A DNA stretch of 59,190 nt from Gemmiger formicilis (GCF_018784445.1 NZ_WQOH01000092.1:1-59190); one strand, 5' to 3'; positions 33,745-41,834 are shown, counted from the first letter of the stretch. Made by a program: numbers and translations. The notes: a model not told the origin generated them from the letters alone.

Positions 33745-33973
33745 AAGCGCTCCGGACAATCAAGCACAAAAAGAGGCGGTTTCATCCAACGGCATCGGCA
33801 GCAGTCTTTCCATCGGGCTGAGCCTTGGCGTACTCATTGGAATCATCATAGACGACATCGGTCTTGGCATGATGTTGGGCGTTGCTGTGGGACTTTGCAT
33901 TGGCCCGGCAGTCGGTGTGCTACGGAAAAATCAGAAAACAGGGGAGCAAACAAGCGACGATGAAAAGCAATAA
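33731..33973 (+). CDS. Small glycine-rich membrane protein
   Basis: An 80-residue protein with a hydrophobic glycine-zipper-like segment (about residues 22-60: 'GSSLSIGLSLGVLIGIIIDD', 'IGLGMMLGVAVGLCIGPAVG'), likely two short helices, and a charged C-terminus. The GGAGG ribosome site lies inside the previous gene. Its last 14 bases overlap the start of the Fe-S protein. No function is known to me. Confidence 0.65.
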   Translation: MKPDKSAPDNQAQKEAVSSNGIGSSLSIGLSLGVLIGIIIDDIGLGMMLGVAVGLCIGPAVGVLRKNQKTGEQTSDDEKQ

Positions 33974-34802
33974 CGAACTTTGCAGATATGTGCCGTCCAT
34001 GATGCTGTTTCTGCTGTTTGAAGCAGTGGCGGTTACGTTGTGGCTCACAAAGGATAATCTGTTCTATCTGCTGAATTTCAGCTACATCGGAGGATGCCTT
34101 GGGATGGGGACAGCACTTTTTACTGCCGGAAAACGTTATGCCCGCCGTTTTGTCCAGTTGGCAGTGGGCAGCTATATGCTGATATACCTTGGCGTGATTT
34201 CCCGTGAGAATATGCAGATTGAAGGGTTCTGGTACTACCTGTTTCTTGGCGTTTTTGAAGCAGCGACCATCCACTACGCGGTTGCAAAGATTTTTGGACC
34301 GTTGCTTTTTGGGCGTGGCTGGTGCGGCTACGCCTGTTGGACAGCTATGGTGCTGGACTTTCTGCCTTACAAACAGCCGCAGAAGCCGCGAAAAGAAAAA
34401 CTGGGCATCCTTCGCTATGTGATGTTTGCTCTGTCTCTGGCATTAGTGTCTGGACTGTTTCTGATGAAGGTGGCGCATTTGGAGCAAATTATGTTCTGGC
34501 TTTTCCTTGCCGGGGATGCGCTTTATTACATTGCCGGGTTTGTGTTTGCTTACCTATTCAAAGATAATCGTGCGTTCTGCAAGTATCTGTGTCCGGTTAC
34601 GGTTTTTCTCAAGCCCGGGAGCTATTTTTCTCTACTGCGCGTCCACTGCGATGAGGATAAGTGCATTCATTGTGGGAAGTGTCTGAGGGTCTGTCCCATG
34701 AACGTGGAGGTCAACAAAGAATCCCGCAAACGGAAAAACGGAACGGAGTGCATTCTCTGCTATGAGTGCACGAAAGTTTGTCCCACAAAAGCACTTCACT
34801 GA
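33960..34802 (+). CDS. Membrane-bound 4Fe-4S protein, NapH/CcoG-like
   Basis: A 280-residue protein. About six hydrophobic segments (about 10-200, including 'SMMLFLLFEAVAVTLWL', 'LIYLGVISRE', 'FLGVFEAATIHYAVAKIFGP') are followed by a C-terminal ferredoxin domain. This has two four-cysteine motifs, 'CIHCGKCLRVCP' and 'CILCYECTKVCP', binding two [4Fe-4S] clusters. A conserved 'GRGWCGYACW' between helices is also seen in NapH-like proteins. It should pass electrons at the membrane; partner unknown. Its start overlaps the previous gene by 14 bases. Confidence 0.85.
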   Translation: MKSNNELCRYVPSMMLFLLFEAVAVTLWLTKDNLFYLLNFSYIGGCLGMGTALFTAGKRYARRFVQLAVGSYMLIYLGVISRENMQIEGFWYYLFLGVFEAATIHYAVAKIFGPLLFGRGWCGYACWTAMVLDFLPYKQPQKPRKEKLGILRYVMFALSLALVSGLFLMKVAHLEQIMFWLFLAGDALYYIAGFVFAYLFKDNRAFCKYLCPVTVFLKPGSYFSLLRVHCDEDKCIHCGKCLRVCPMNVEVNKESRKRKNGTECILCYECTKVCPTKALH

Positions 34803-34895
34803 CCAATTCCCCTCGTTTTCTACCACAGAGGGATGTCATCTTTCCATCTTTCACTGTATGCTTGAGACACCCAAAAGACGAGGAGGCATTCAACT

Positions 34896-35210
34896 ATGAA
34901 TCAGACAACCATAGGCAGCTATATTGCACAGAAGCGGCGGGCGCAGAATCTCACGCAGGAACAGTTAGCAGAACAACTCGGTGTGTCGAACAAGACCATC
35001 TCCAAGTGGGAGAACGGGAAGTGTATGCCGGATTACAGCATCATTCAAAAGCTCTGCACCGCGCTTCATGTGACACTTTCGGAGTTGATGGACGGCGAGG
35101 ACGCGGGTGATAGCAGTGTGCGCGTCTATGACGATGCGCAGATCCTCGACCTATTGCGCCGCACACGGGAGTTGGAACGTCAGAAGGGCATTCTTTGTCG
35201 GTGTTTTTAA
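34896..35210 (+). CDS. XRE-family helix-turn-helix regulator, possibly C-terminally truncated
   Basis: A 104-residue protein with an HTH_XRE domain (about residues 6-60: 'IGSYIAQKRRAQNLTQEQLA', 'VSNKTISKWENGKCMPDYSI'). It starts after GACGAGGAGGCATTCAACT. Relatives with this N-terminus and a 'RTRELERQKGIL' stretch often continue into membrane helices; here the frame ends shortly after, so the C-terminus may be lost. No operator is evident. Confidence 0.75.
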   Translation: MNQTTIGSYIAQKRRAQNLTQEQLAEQLGVSNKTISKWENGKCMPDYSIIQKLCTALHVTLSELMDGEDAGDSSVRVYDDAQILDLLRRTRELERQKGILCRCF

Positions 35211-35315
35211 AGAGTATATAATAGAAATTTAAAGATACCATATCAAAACGGAAAATCAGTTGCGTTTTTAAAAAATATCATGTAAGATATTATCATAAAG
35301 GAGGAAGGTCTACTT

Positions 35316-35654
35316 ATGCTGATGATGAAAATCGAAATGAACGCAGACAAGATTCAGGCAGAACAGCGCTATACGATATCTGCCATCAACCGCACTATTG
35401 AGTCTGCATTTGCACAGATGAAGTTGCGTAAAGTGGAAGATGCCTCCGGCGCTTTGCTTTATCGTGACAGCGGCAACGCCCGCGATTATGGACGCTTTGG
35501 CAAGGTGGTCAACGCACTGAAAAAGCAACCGTGGTTTATGGAGAATGTGTCGGTATGGCGCTTGTATGATAGCGAGGATTCCGATAATCTGAACGATTGC
35601 AGCGAGGAAGATTTGCTGCTGCATTATCGCCGTAAGCAACAAGTAGGTGGCTGA
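35316..35654 (+). CDS. Hypothetical protein, possible partner of a VapD-like toxin
   Basis: A 112-residue protein (MLMMKIEMNADKIQAEQRYT, 'IESAFAQMKLRKVEDASGAL', 'NALKKQPWFMENVSVWRLYD'). I do not recognise a named domain. In clostridial elements a small protein of this type commonly precedes a VapD-like gene, and here a 24-codon VapD-like remnant starts 1 base after its stop. It may therefore be the antitoxin-side gene. A strong AGGAGG ribosome site precedes the ATG. Confidence 0.6.
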   Translation: MLMMKIEMNADKIQAEQRYTISAINRTIESAFAQMKLRKVEDASGALLYRDSGNARDYGRFGKVVNALKKQPWFMENVSVWRLYDSEDSDNLNDCSEEDLLLHYRRKQQVGG

Positions 35655-35655
35655 T

Positions 35656-35730
35656 GTGGAGCAACGCTATCTGAAAGCAATTAATTTCGATTTGGATATT
35701 GAGCCCACCTTGCATGACCCAATTGAGTGA
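35656..35730 (+). pseudogene. VapD-like N-terminal remnant
   Basis: A GTG-started 24-codon frame beginning VEQRYLKAINFDLDIEPTLH and ending at TGA 35728-35730. 'YLKAINFDLD' resembles the start of VapD family ribonucleases. The frame ends where the direct repeat GATACTATTTTGATACTAA begins, so the rest of the gene may have been removed by recombination or element insertion. Very short, so the identity is only suggestive. Confidence 0.35.
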
Positions 35731-35747
35731 TACTATTTTGATACTAA
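35729..35747 (+). repeat. Candidate attachment-site repeat, right copy
   Basis: GATACTATTTTGATACTAA; see the copy at 21171-21189 (17 of 19 equal). Another related string lies at 35953-35972 (GATACCAAATGATACTGC). Confidence 0.3.
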
Positions 35748-35811
35748 AAAATCAGCAAAAACAGGACACGCCATGAATCTGGGGAAATAGTAATGAAAAT
35801 GTTCATGAAAA

Positions 35812-35831
35812 ACTAAACATATATGTTTAGT
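35812..35831. promoter_or_regulatory. Perfect 20-bp palindrome (candidate repressor operator)
   Basis: ACTAAACATATATGTTTAGT is its own reverse complement. It resembles the imperfect palindrome TTAAACATATAAGCTTAG at 21947-21964 next to the repressor's promoter. No gene starts close by, so it may be a decoy or a remnant of an element end. Confidence 0.55.
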
Positions 35832-35877
35832 AAAAATCAAAACTTACCGAGTTTGAATAATCGCGAAAGCTAAATGA

Positions 35878-35928
35878 AGCCTATATATTAAACGTATCAT
35901 CGTTCAATATATAGGCTCTTTCTTTTTT
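35878..35928 (+). terminator. Rho-independent terminator
   Basis: AGCCTATATATT (35878-35889) and AATATATAGGCT (35906-35917) form a perfect 12-bp stem followed by CTTTCTTTTTT. Confidence 0.8.
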
Positions 35929-36045
35929 GCTGGCCCTCTTGCATCGAAATTATGATACCAAATGATACTGCTTATGAATAATTTTGTTGCAGTTTGAATT
36001 TGAATAAGGTATTATAAAATCAGACGTTCTTATGTGGAGAATGCT

Positions 36046-37105
36046 ATAAAAGAAGAACTGAATTTGCTGTACGGATACAAATAATTTGTTCAATGATGCA
36101 AAGTAGATTATTGAGGTATCCCAAAAGGCTGCATACAGAGCCGTAAATCTGGCGCTGGTGCAGCGCAACTGGCTGTTGGGGTATCGTATCGCACAGGAAG
36201 AATTAAAGGGCGAGGGGCGCTCTGAATACGGTACGGCGGTTATCAGAAAACTGGCAAAGGAATTGACTGCTGAGTATGGTAAAGGATTTGATTACAGCAG
36301 TCTGTATAAGTATTTTCGTTTCTATAAATTGTACCCTGAGATTGTGGACTCAGTGAGTCCACAATCTGGTGCGCTACTATCTTGGACGCACTATCGTGTA
36401 TTATTGCAAGTTGAGGACAAAACAGCCCGCGATTGGTACACGAAAGAAGCGGCCAATCAAACATGGAGCGTCCGTACGTTGCAACGCAATATTTCCTCCC
36501 AATACTACTACCATTTGCTGAAATCCCAGAACCAAGAGCCGGTCAAGCAGGAAATGGAAAAGCTGACAGCCGGTTATCAAGCGGACAAGCTGGAGTTCAT
36601 CAAGAACCCGATGATTACGGAATTTTTGGGACTTTCCGGCAGCACAGATTTTACCGAAAGCAAGCTGGAGAGCTGCATCATCACGAACATTCAGAAATTC
36701 CTCATGGAATTGGGCAAGGGCTATGCCTTTGTAGCCCGCCAGCAGCATATCCACACAGAAAAAGAGGACTACTATATCGACCTTGTGTTCTACAACTATA
36801 TCCTTAAGTGCTTTGTGCTGGTGGATCTGAAAACCAGCAAAATTACCCATCAGGACGTAGGTCAGATGGATATGTATATTCGTATGTATGACGAACTGAA
36901 GCGCGGCGAGGGTGATAACCCGACCATCGGCATCGTCCTTTGCTCCGATACGGACGAGGATATTGCTAAATACTCCGTCCTGCATGGCAATGAGCAGCTT
37001 TTTGCCAGCAAGTACAAGCTGTACTTGCCCACAGAAGAAGAACTGCGCGCAGAGATTGAAACGCAGAAAGAAATGTTCTATTTGCAGCACGACCAAAATA
37101 AATAA
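36046..37105 (+). pseudogene. Decayed second copy of the YhcG/DUF1016 nuclease gene
   Basis: The DNA 35976-37087 is a diverged copy of 26469-27588, including the promoter-side sequence and the last codons of tnpV. In this copy the ATG has become ATA (36046), an 8-base deletion near 36077 shifts the frame, and a CAG has become TAG near 36102. The N-terminal about 35 codons are thus lost. The rest stays open, with a GTG at 36158 (residues QRNWLLGYRIAQEEL...) allowing a 315-residue product that keeps the catalytic PD-(D/E)xK part. Protein identity to the first copy is near-complete in the C-terminal half while synonymous positions differ, so selection may still act on the shortened form. Confidence 0.85.
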
Positions 37106-37130
37106 GGATATATGTGGAGAAAACACGAAG

Positions 37131-37277
37131 ATGACTAAAATAGAAAAGGCACAGGAATCTTGTGAACAGGTTCTAAACGGTATTGAAGATGGAACAATAA
37201 CAACGACATCAGCGCTGCTTGTTATACTGTACGCAAGACCATTTAGCAGAGAGGAAAAAGTGACATGGAAATACTAA
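37131..37277 (+). CDS. Short hypothetical protein, 48 aa
   Basis: MTKIEKAQESCEQVLNGIED... ending in TWKY; ribosome site GTGGAGAAAACACGAAG. It overlaps the start of the ABC ATPase by 13 bases. It may be a leader or the remnant of a longer gene; no domain is recognised. Confidence 0.4.
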   Translation: MTKIEKAQESCEQVLNGIEDGTITTTSALLVILYARPFSREEKVTWKY

Positions 37278-37945
37278 AATGTGAAAATGTCCGAAAAGTA
37301 TATGGCGCTAGAAACAATCAGGTCGTGGCGCTGGATCACATTAACCTGTCCGTACAAAAAGGAGAATTTGTAGCAATCGTAGGAGCATCCGGTTCCGGGA
37401 AATCTACCCTATTGCATATTTTGGGAAGTGTGGATAAGCCGACAGATGGGAAAGTCCTGATAGAGGGAACGGATATTTCCACCATGAACCGAACACAGGC
37501 AGCCATCTTTCGGCGCAGGAAGGTCGGGCTGGTCTATCAGTTTTATAATCTCATCCCCACCCTTACTGTCCGAAAAAATATTCTCATGCCGCTTCTGCTA
37601 GATAAGCGCAACCCCAATAAGGAATACTTTGAGAAGATCGTACATTCGTTGGGGATTGAAGATAAGCTGGAAGCACTGCCCAGCCAACTATCTGGCGGAC
37701 AGCAACAACGTGTTGCTATCGCCCGTTCTTTGATCTATCGCCCGGCGCTGTTGCTTGCTGATGAACCGACCGGCAACCTGGATCGGAAAAACGGAGAGGA
37801 AATTATTGACTTGCTAAAATTATCTAACCGTAACCTGGAACAGACGATTCTTTTGATTACCCATGATGAAAAAATCGCATTGGAGGCGGATCGCGTTATT
37901 ACCATAGAGGACGGGAAAATTGTCGGCGATCAGAAACGGAGGTAA
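37265..37945 (+). CDS. ABC transporter ATP-binding protein (MacB/LolD type)
   Basis: A 226-residue ATPase: Walker A GASGSGKS, Q-loop YQFYNL, signature LSGGQQQRVAIARSL, Walker B LLLADEPTGNLDR, H-loop LITHD. It is a paralogue of the ATPase at 4197-4892 but clearly diverged, so it is not a recent copy. It pairs with the FtsX-type permease that starts 4 bases after its stop. The start lies within the end of the small 48-aa frame. Unlike the first exporter there is no two-component system beside it. Confidence 0.93.
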   Translation: MEILKCENVRKVYGARNNQVVALDHINLSVQKGEFVAIVGASGSGKSTLLHILGSVDKPTDGKVLIEGTDISTMNRTQAAIFRRRKVGLVYQFYNLIPTLTVRKNILMPLLLDKRNPNKEYFEKIVHSLGIEDKLEALPSQLSGGQQQRVAIARSLIYRPALLLADEPTGNLDRKNGEEIIDLLKLSNRNLEQTILLITHDEKIALEADRVITIEDGKIVGDQKRR

Positions 37946-37949
37946 GAAT

Positions 37950-40148
37950 ATGTGGAAAGACTATTCGATAGGATTCATCAAAAAGAATCGGGCTTCCAGC
38001 GTATCCGTTATGGTTGCGGCGTTTATTTCTACTCTATTTCTTTCTTTGCTGTGCGGTTTGTTTTATAACCTCTGGAATTATGAAATAGAATCTGTTGTTT
38101 TAGAAGAAGGAAACTGGCAGGGACGCATCAGCGGGGCGTTCGAAGAAGATGAAGTGTCCGAAATTGAAAATTTCGCCAATGTAAAAACGGCTATAATCAA
38201 TGAGGATTTATCAGACGATCAAACTCTTGTAGTTGATATTTGCTTTGATAACATGAAGGCTGTGTATCAGGATATGCCTCTTATCGCCCAGCAGTTAGGT
38301 ATTCCTGAAACTTCCGTATCGTATCATGAATCACTGTTGTCAAGTTATTTCATCAACGATCCGCAGGACAGCAATCCGCCATTATTGATGGCTTTTTATC
38401 TCTTTGTACTCCTGCTTGTGTCGGTGTCTTTGATTTTAATCATTCATAACTCGTTTGCTGTATCTATGAATGCCCGTGTACATCAGTTTGGTATCTTTTC
38501 CAGCATTGGGGCAACGCCGGGGCAAATTCGGATCTGTCTTTTACAGGAAGCGGTGATGCTTTGCGTCATTCCTATTTTGCTTGGAAGTTTTTTCGGAATC
38601 GCTTTGACGTTTGGAACCATCCAGGCAGCCAATGTCCTCGCAGAGGGTATTGTCGGCAGGCATGAAGCTGTCTTTACTTATCATCCTCTGGTATTTGCAG
38701 TCACGATTCTAACCTCGTTTTTGACGGTGCTGATTTCCACCTGGCTGCCAGCCAGGAAATTGAGCAAAATGACCCCACTGGAAGCCATAAAAAATACGGA
38801 GGAATTGCAGCTAAAACGGAGAAAAAAATCCCTTATTCTTGCGCTTTTGTTTGGAATCGAAGGAGAGCTTGCCGGGAATGCGCTGAAAGCACAGAAGAAA
38901 TCTCTGCGAACCGCTACGCTGTCATTGACTCTTTCTTTTTTGGGCTTCGCTCTAATGCTGAGCTTTTTTACTCTCTCTGGAATCAGTACAAACCATACCT
39001 ATTTTGAACGCTACCAGGATGCCTGGGATGTGATGGCAACTCTTGAGGACACAAGGATCGAGGACTTTTCTCATACGGATGAAATCCATGCTTTGCCTGA
39101 TACAGACAGTGTGATTTATCAAAGGGCAAACGCCGTTTGTTCTATTGGGGCGGACGCTGTTAGCGAAGAAGTAAAAAGTCTGGGTGGTCTTGAAACAGTC
39201 GCCGGAAGTGATGTCAGTATGGCAGATGGGATTTATACCATTCAGGCTCCTATTGTAATCATGGACGACAGCAGCTTTGCCACGTATTGTGAGCAGATCG
39301 GCGTTTCCTCAGCGGAAAACGGGAGCGTTGTTTTGAACCGTATTTGGGACAACATAAACAGCAATTTCAGATACAAAGAATATGTTCCGTTTTTGTCAGA
39401 AAACCAGGACACGATGACTTTACAAAACCCGGAAGATGCGGCTGCAACTGTGGAAATTCCGGTTTTGGGCTTTACACAGGAGCCGCCGGTTTTGAGAGAA
39501 GAATATGATAACTATGCTTTAGTTCAATTTGTGTCCCTTTCCACCTGGAAACAAATCGAAGAGACGATTGGAAATGCTGAACCAGATACCTATATCCGCA
39601 TTCTCTCAGAAAAAGAAAGAACCCTGACAGAACTGAGTATGATTGAAACCGAGCTGACGAATGTGCTGGGGCATGATATTTCTTTCGAGGTGCAAAACCG
39701 GATTCAGGAAAAGATAGACAATGATGCCATGCTGAACGGATACAAACTGATAATTGGGGCGCTATGTGTACTGCTGGCCTTCATCGGGATTGCTAACGTA
39801 TTTTCCAACACGTTGGGATTTATCCGGCAAAGGAAAAGAGAATTTGCGAGATATATGTCCATTGGCATGACGCCAGAAGGTATGCGAAAAATGTTTTGGA
39901 TTGAAGCCCTCGTTATAGCGGGCCGCCCCGTTCTGATTGCGCTGCCGATTACGGTTGTGTTTGTGTGGCTGATGATAACGGCAAGCTACTTGAATCCAAT
40001 GGAATTTTTAGCAGTGGCTCCCATTGTTCCTATCCTGCTTTTTATCGCGGCACTTTTTGGCTTTGTCGCACTGGCATATTACCTGGGTGGCAAGAAAATT
40101 TTGAAATGTGATCTGGTAGAAGCACTGCGAACGGATTATATGGGATAA
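37950..40148 (+). CDS. FtsX/MacB-type ABC transporter permease
   Basis: A 732-residue protein from MWKDYSIGFIKKNRASSVSV with the ribosome site CGGAGGTAAGAAT; a longer frame from 37920 has no such site. The first helix (about 17-40) is followed by a short extracytoplasmic part (to about 150) and three helices (about 160-182, 205-235, 255-280). A second helix set follows from about 325, with a large extracytoplasmic domain (about 345-600) and three C-terminal helices. It is organised like the other permease in this window but its first extracytoplasmic domain is much shorter. Export of a peptide, lipid or lipoprotein is likely; no substrate is indicated. Confidence 0.9.
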   Translation: MWKDYSIGFIKKNRASSVSVMVAAFISTLFLSLLCGLFYNLWNYEIESVVLEEGNWQGRISGAFEEDEVSEIENFANVKTAIINEDLSDDQTLVVDICFDNMKAVYQDMPLIAQQLGIPETSVSYHESLLSSYFINDPQDSNPPLLMAFYLFVLLLVSVSLILIIHNSFAVSMNARVHQFGIFSSIGATPGQIRICLLQEAVMLCVIPILLGSFFGIALTFGTIQAANVLAEGIVGRHEAVFTYHPLVFAVTILTSFLTVLISTWLPARKLSKMTPLEAIKNTEELQLKRRKKSLILALLFGIEGELAGNALKAQKKSLRTATLSLTLSFLGFALMLSFFTLSGISTNHTYFERYQDAWDVMATLEDTRIEDFSHTDEIHALPDTDSVIYQRANAVCSIGADAVSEEVKSLGGLETVAGSDVSMADGIYTIQAPIVIMDDSSFATYCEQIGVSSAENGSVVLNRIWDNINSNFRYKEYVPFLSENQDTMTLQNPEDAAATVEIPVLGFTQEPPVLREEYDNYALVQFVSLSTWKQIEETIGNAEPDTYIRILSEKERTLTELSMIETELTNVLGHDISFEVQNRIQEKIDNDAMLNGYKLIIGALCVLLAFIGIANVFSNTLGFIRQRKREFARYMSIGMTPEGMRKMFWIEALVIAGRPVLIALPITVVFVWLMITASYLNPMEFLAVAPIVPILLFIAALFGFVALAYYLGGKKILKCDLVEALRTDYMG

Positions 40149-40398
40149 TACTATCGTTTAGGCAAGCGTGGTCCACTGCCAATGATGACCTATGGCGTTG
40201 ATGATGCCTATCGTAAACGCTGGTCGACGGCGTTGGATTTCTTGTGGCGCTGGTGATTTCCTTCTTCGACTAAGGTGAACAGGGAGGACGCCGAAGAAAG
40301 CATATTGTGAGTTTGACAAAAATATTGAGATTCTGCTATGCAGTGAACAGAAAACGGCTATAAAATATCTATACCTTCGAATTTGAATGATTCCTCTA
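40149..40398. other. Transition from mobile to core DNA, no intact gene
   Basis: No ribosome-site-supported ORF is seen. A plus-strand frame near 40158-40255 (about 30 codons, ending in WRW then TGA) may be the tail of a lost gene. The composition becomes GC-rich after this point, so the junction with the chromosome is probably here. Confidence 0.4.
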
Positions 40399-40429
40399 CC
40401 CGCCGGGTGCCCGCCCGGCGGGAATTTTT
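40399..40429 (+). terminator. Rho-independent terminator
   Basis: CCCGCCGGG/CCCGGCGGG with a 6-base loop, followed by AATTTTTG. It probably ended the chromosomal gene formerly upstream of the peptidase. Confidence 0.75.
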
Positions 40430-40430
40430 G

Positions 40431-40459
40431 TTGCGCGGCTGGGGCGGATGATGTACAAT
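40431..40459 (+). promoter_or_regulatory. Promoter of the P1 peptidase gene
   Basis: TTGCGC (40431-40436), 17-base spacer, TACAAT (40454-40459); the gene starts 29 bases downstream after GAAAGAAGG. Confidence 0.6.
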
Positions 40460-40487
40460 AAAATAAAAGCGGAAAGAAGGCACGACC

Positions 40488-41453
40488 ATGAAAGAAATCT
40501 CCATCACATCCTTTGACAATCTCCAAATCGGCCAGGCAGAGAACGCAGCAGCGGGGACCGGCTGCACGGTGTTCCTGCTGGGCAAAGACGGTGCCCCGGC
40601 GGGACTGGATGTTCGCGGCGGCGGGCCTGCTTCGCGGGAGAGCGAGCTGCTCAAACCGCTGGCGGCGGCGCAGGTCATCCACGCCATTGTGCTGGCGGGC
40701 GGCAGCGCATTCGGGCTGGACGCCGCGGGCGGTGTGATGCGCTATCTGGAAGAACGCAATATCGGTTATGACGTAGGTGTGACGAAAGTGCCACTTGTCT
40801 GTCAGGCAGATCTCTTCGATTTGACCGTGGCGGATGCCCGCACCCGGCCCGATGCCGCCATGGCGTACCAAGCCTGTGCCAATGCCGAGAACGGCGGCAA
40901 CTATTGCGACGGCAACTATGGTGCGGGCACCGGCGCGACTGTGGGCAAACTGCTGGGCATGGATCACTGCATGAAATCCGGCATCGGCAGTTATGCCGTG
41001 CAGGTCGGCCCGCTGAAAGTCGGTGCGGTTGTGGCCGTGAACGCGGCAGGCGACATTTATGACTACGAAAACGGCTGCAAGGTCGCAGGTCTGCGGGCAG
41101 ACGATGGCGAGACTTTCCTGGACTCTGAGCAGTTGATGCTGGAAAAAACCGACGTGCAGGAGAATAAATTCGTCGGCAATACAACGATAGGCGTGGTATT
41201 TACCAACGCTAAATTTGACAAAACACGGCTGTGCAAGATCGCAGGCATGGCGCACGACGGTTACGCCCGCGCTATCCGCCCGGTACACACCTCGGCAGAT
41301 GGGGACAGCATCTACGCGGTCTCGCTGGGGGATGTGGCAGCTGACCAGGATGCAGTGGGCGTGCTGGCGGCCCGGGTAATGGCTAAAGCAATTCTGCGCG
41401 GCGTGCAGGCGGCTGAGGGAGCCTACGGATTCCCGGCAGCGCGGGATCTATAA
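40488..41453 (+). CDS. P1/S58-family peptidase (DmpA-like aminopeptidase)
   Basis: A 321-residue protein. It has the Ntn-hydrolase hallmarks of the P1/DmpA family: 'IHAIVLAGGSAFGLDAAGGV' near residues 60-80 and 'GNYGAGTGATVGKLLG', followed by 'NTTIGVVFTNAKFDKTRLCK'. The Thr or Ser after an Asn (NTTIGVV) is the likely self-cleavage and nucleophile site, giving two chains. These enzymes release N-terminal amino acids from peptides or amides. It is monocistronic; a MITE sits exactly at its stop codon. Confidence 0.9.
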   Translation: MKEISITSFDNLQIGQAENAAAGTGCTVFLLGKDGAPAGLDVRGGGPASRESELLKPLAAAQVIHAIVLAGGSAFGLDAAGGVMRYLEERNIGYDVGVTKVPLVCQADLFDLTVADARTRPDAAMAYQACANAENGGNYCDGNYGAGTGATVGKLLGMDHCMKSGIGSYAVQVGPLKVGAVVAVNAAGDIYDYENGCKVAGLRADDGETFLDSEQLMLEKTDVQENKFVGNTTIGVVFTNAKFDKTRLCKIAGMAHDGYARAIRPVHTSADGDSIYAVSLGDVAADQDAVGVLAARVMAKAILRGVQAAEGAYGFPAARDL

Positions 41454-41629
41454 GGCAACACCGCACAATTCCCACCTTACGGCTTAAGCACCGCTCCGGC
41501 GGCTGCGGCACGGCATCTGCGTTGCCAAAATGCTCGATAAGACATCCAGTATTATCTGCGCTTTTGGCTTAGCAACTGCCGCACCTCGCTCGCCGTATCG
41601 GCACTTAGAATTATGCGGTATTGCCATAA
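41450..41629. mobile_element. MITE with terminal inverted repeats, at the peptidase stop codon
   Basis: The termini GGCAACACCGCACAATTC (41454-41471) and GAATTATGCGGTATTGCC (41608-41625) are inverted repeats (16 of 18 match). They flank a 172-base non-coding unit. ATAA occurs directly outside both ends (41450-41453 and 41626-41629), consistent with a 4-bp target duplication. No transposase is encoded. Confidence 0.75.
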
Positions 41630-41692
41630 GATAAATTACCGGCGTAAGGCGGGGCGTCGGGGACGTAGCCTCTACAACAGGGCGATACCAAC

Positions 41693-41714
41693 GGTGGCCA
41701 GGAGACTGGCCACC
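41693..41714. repeat. Perfect 9-bp inverted repeat
   Basis: GGTGGCCAG/CTGGCCACC with loop GAGA, in the 380-base gap between the peptidase and the ligase. No U-tract follows; function unknown. The rest of the gap holds the MITE and a promoter. Confidence 0.5.
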
Positions 41715-41764
41715 ATATATGGTAGATATACACGGAATAGAGAAAACCCGCTCTCCCGCAGCCA

Positions 41765-41793
41765 TTGCACACCGCCCGATTTCGCGGTATAAT
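41765..41793 (+). promoter_or_regulatory. Promoter of the glutamate-cysteine ligase gene
   Basis: TTGCAC (41765-41770), 17-base spacer, TATAAT (41788-41793), 41 bases before the start codon; ribosome site AGGGGAGAA. Confidence 0.75.
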
Positions 41794-41834
41794 AAATCCA
41801 ACACGAGAATCGACAGGGGAGAACCATCACTTTT

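Noticed and set aside
40158-40255. Plus-strand 30-codon frame before the peptidase promoter, possible tail of a membrane protein
   Set aside because: Too short, no recognisable motif and no start; kept only as a note in the transition region.
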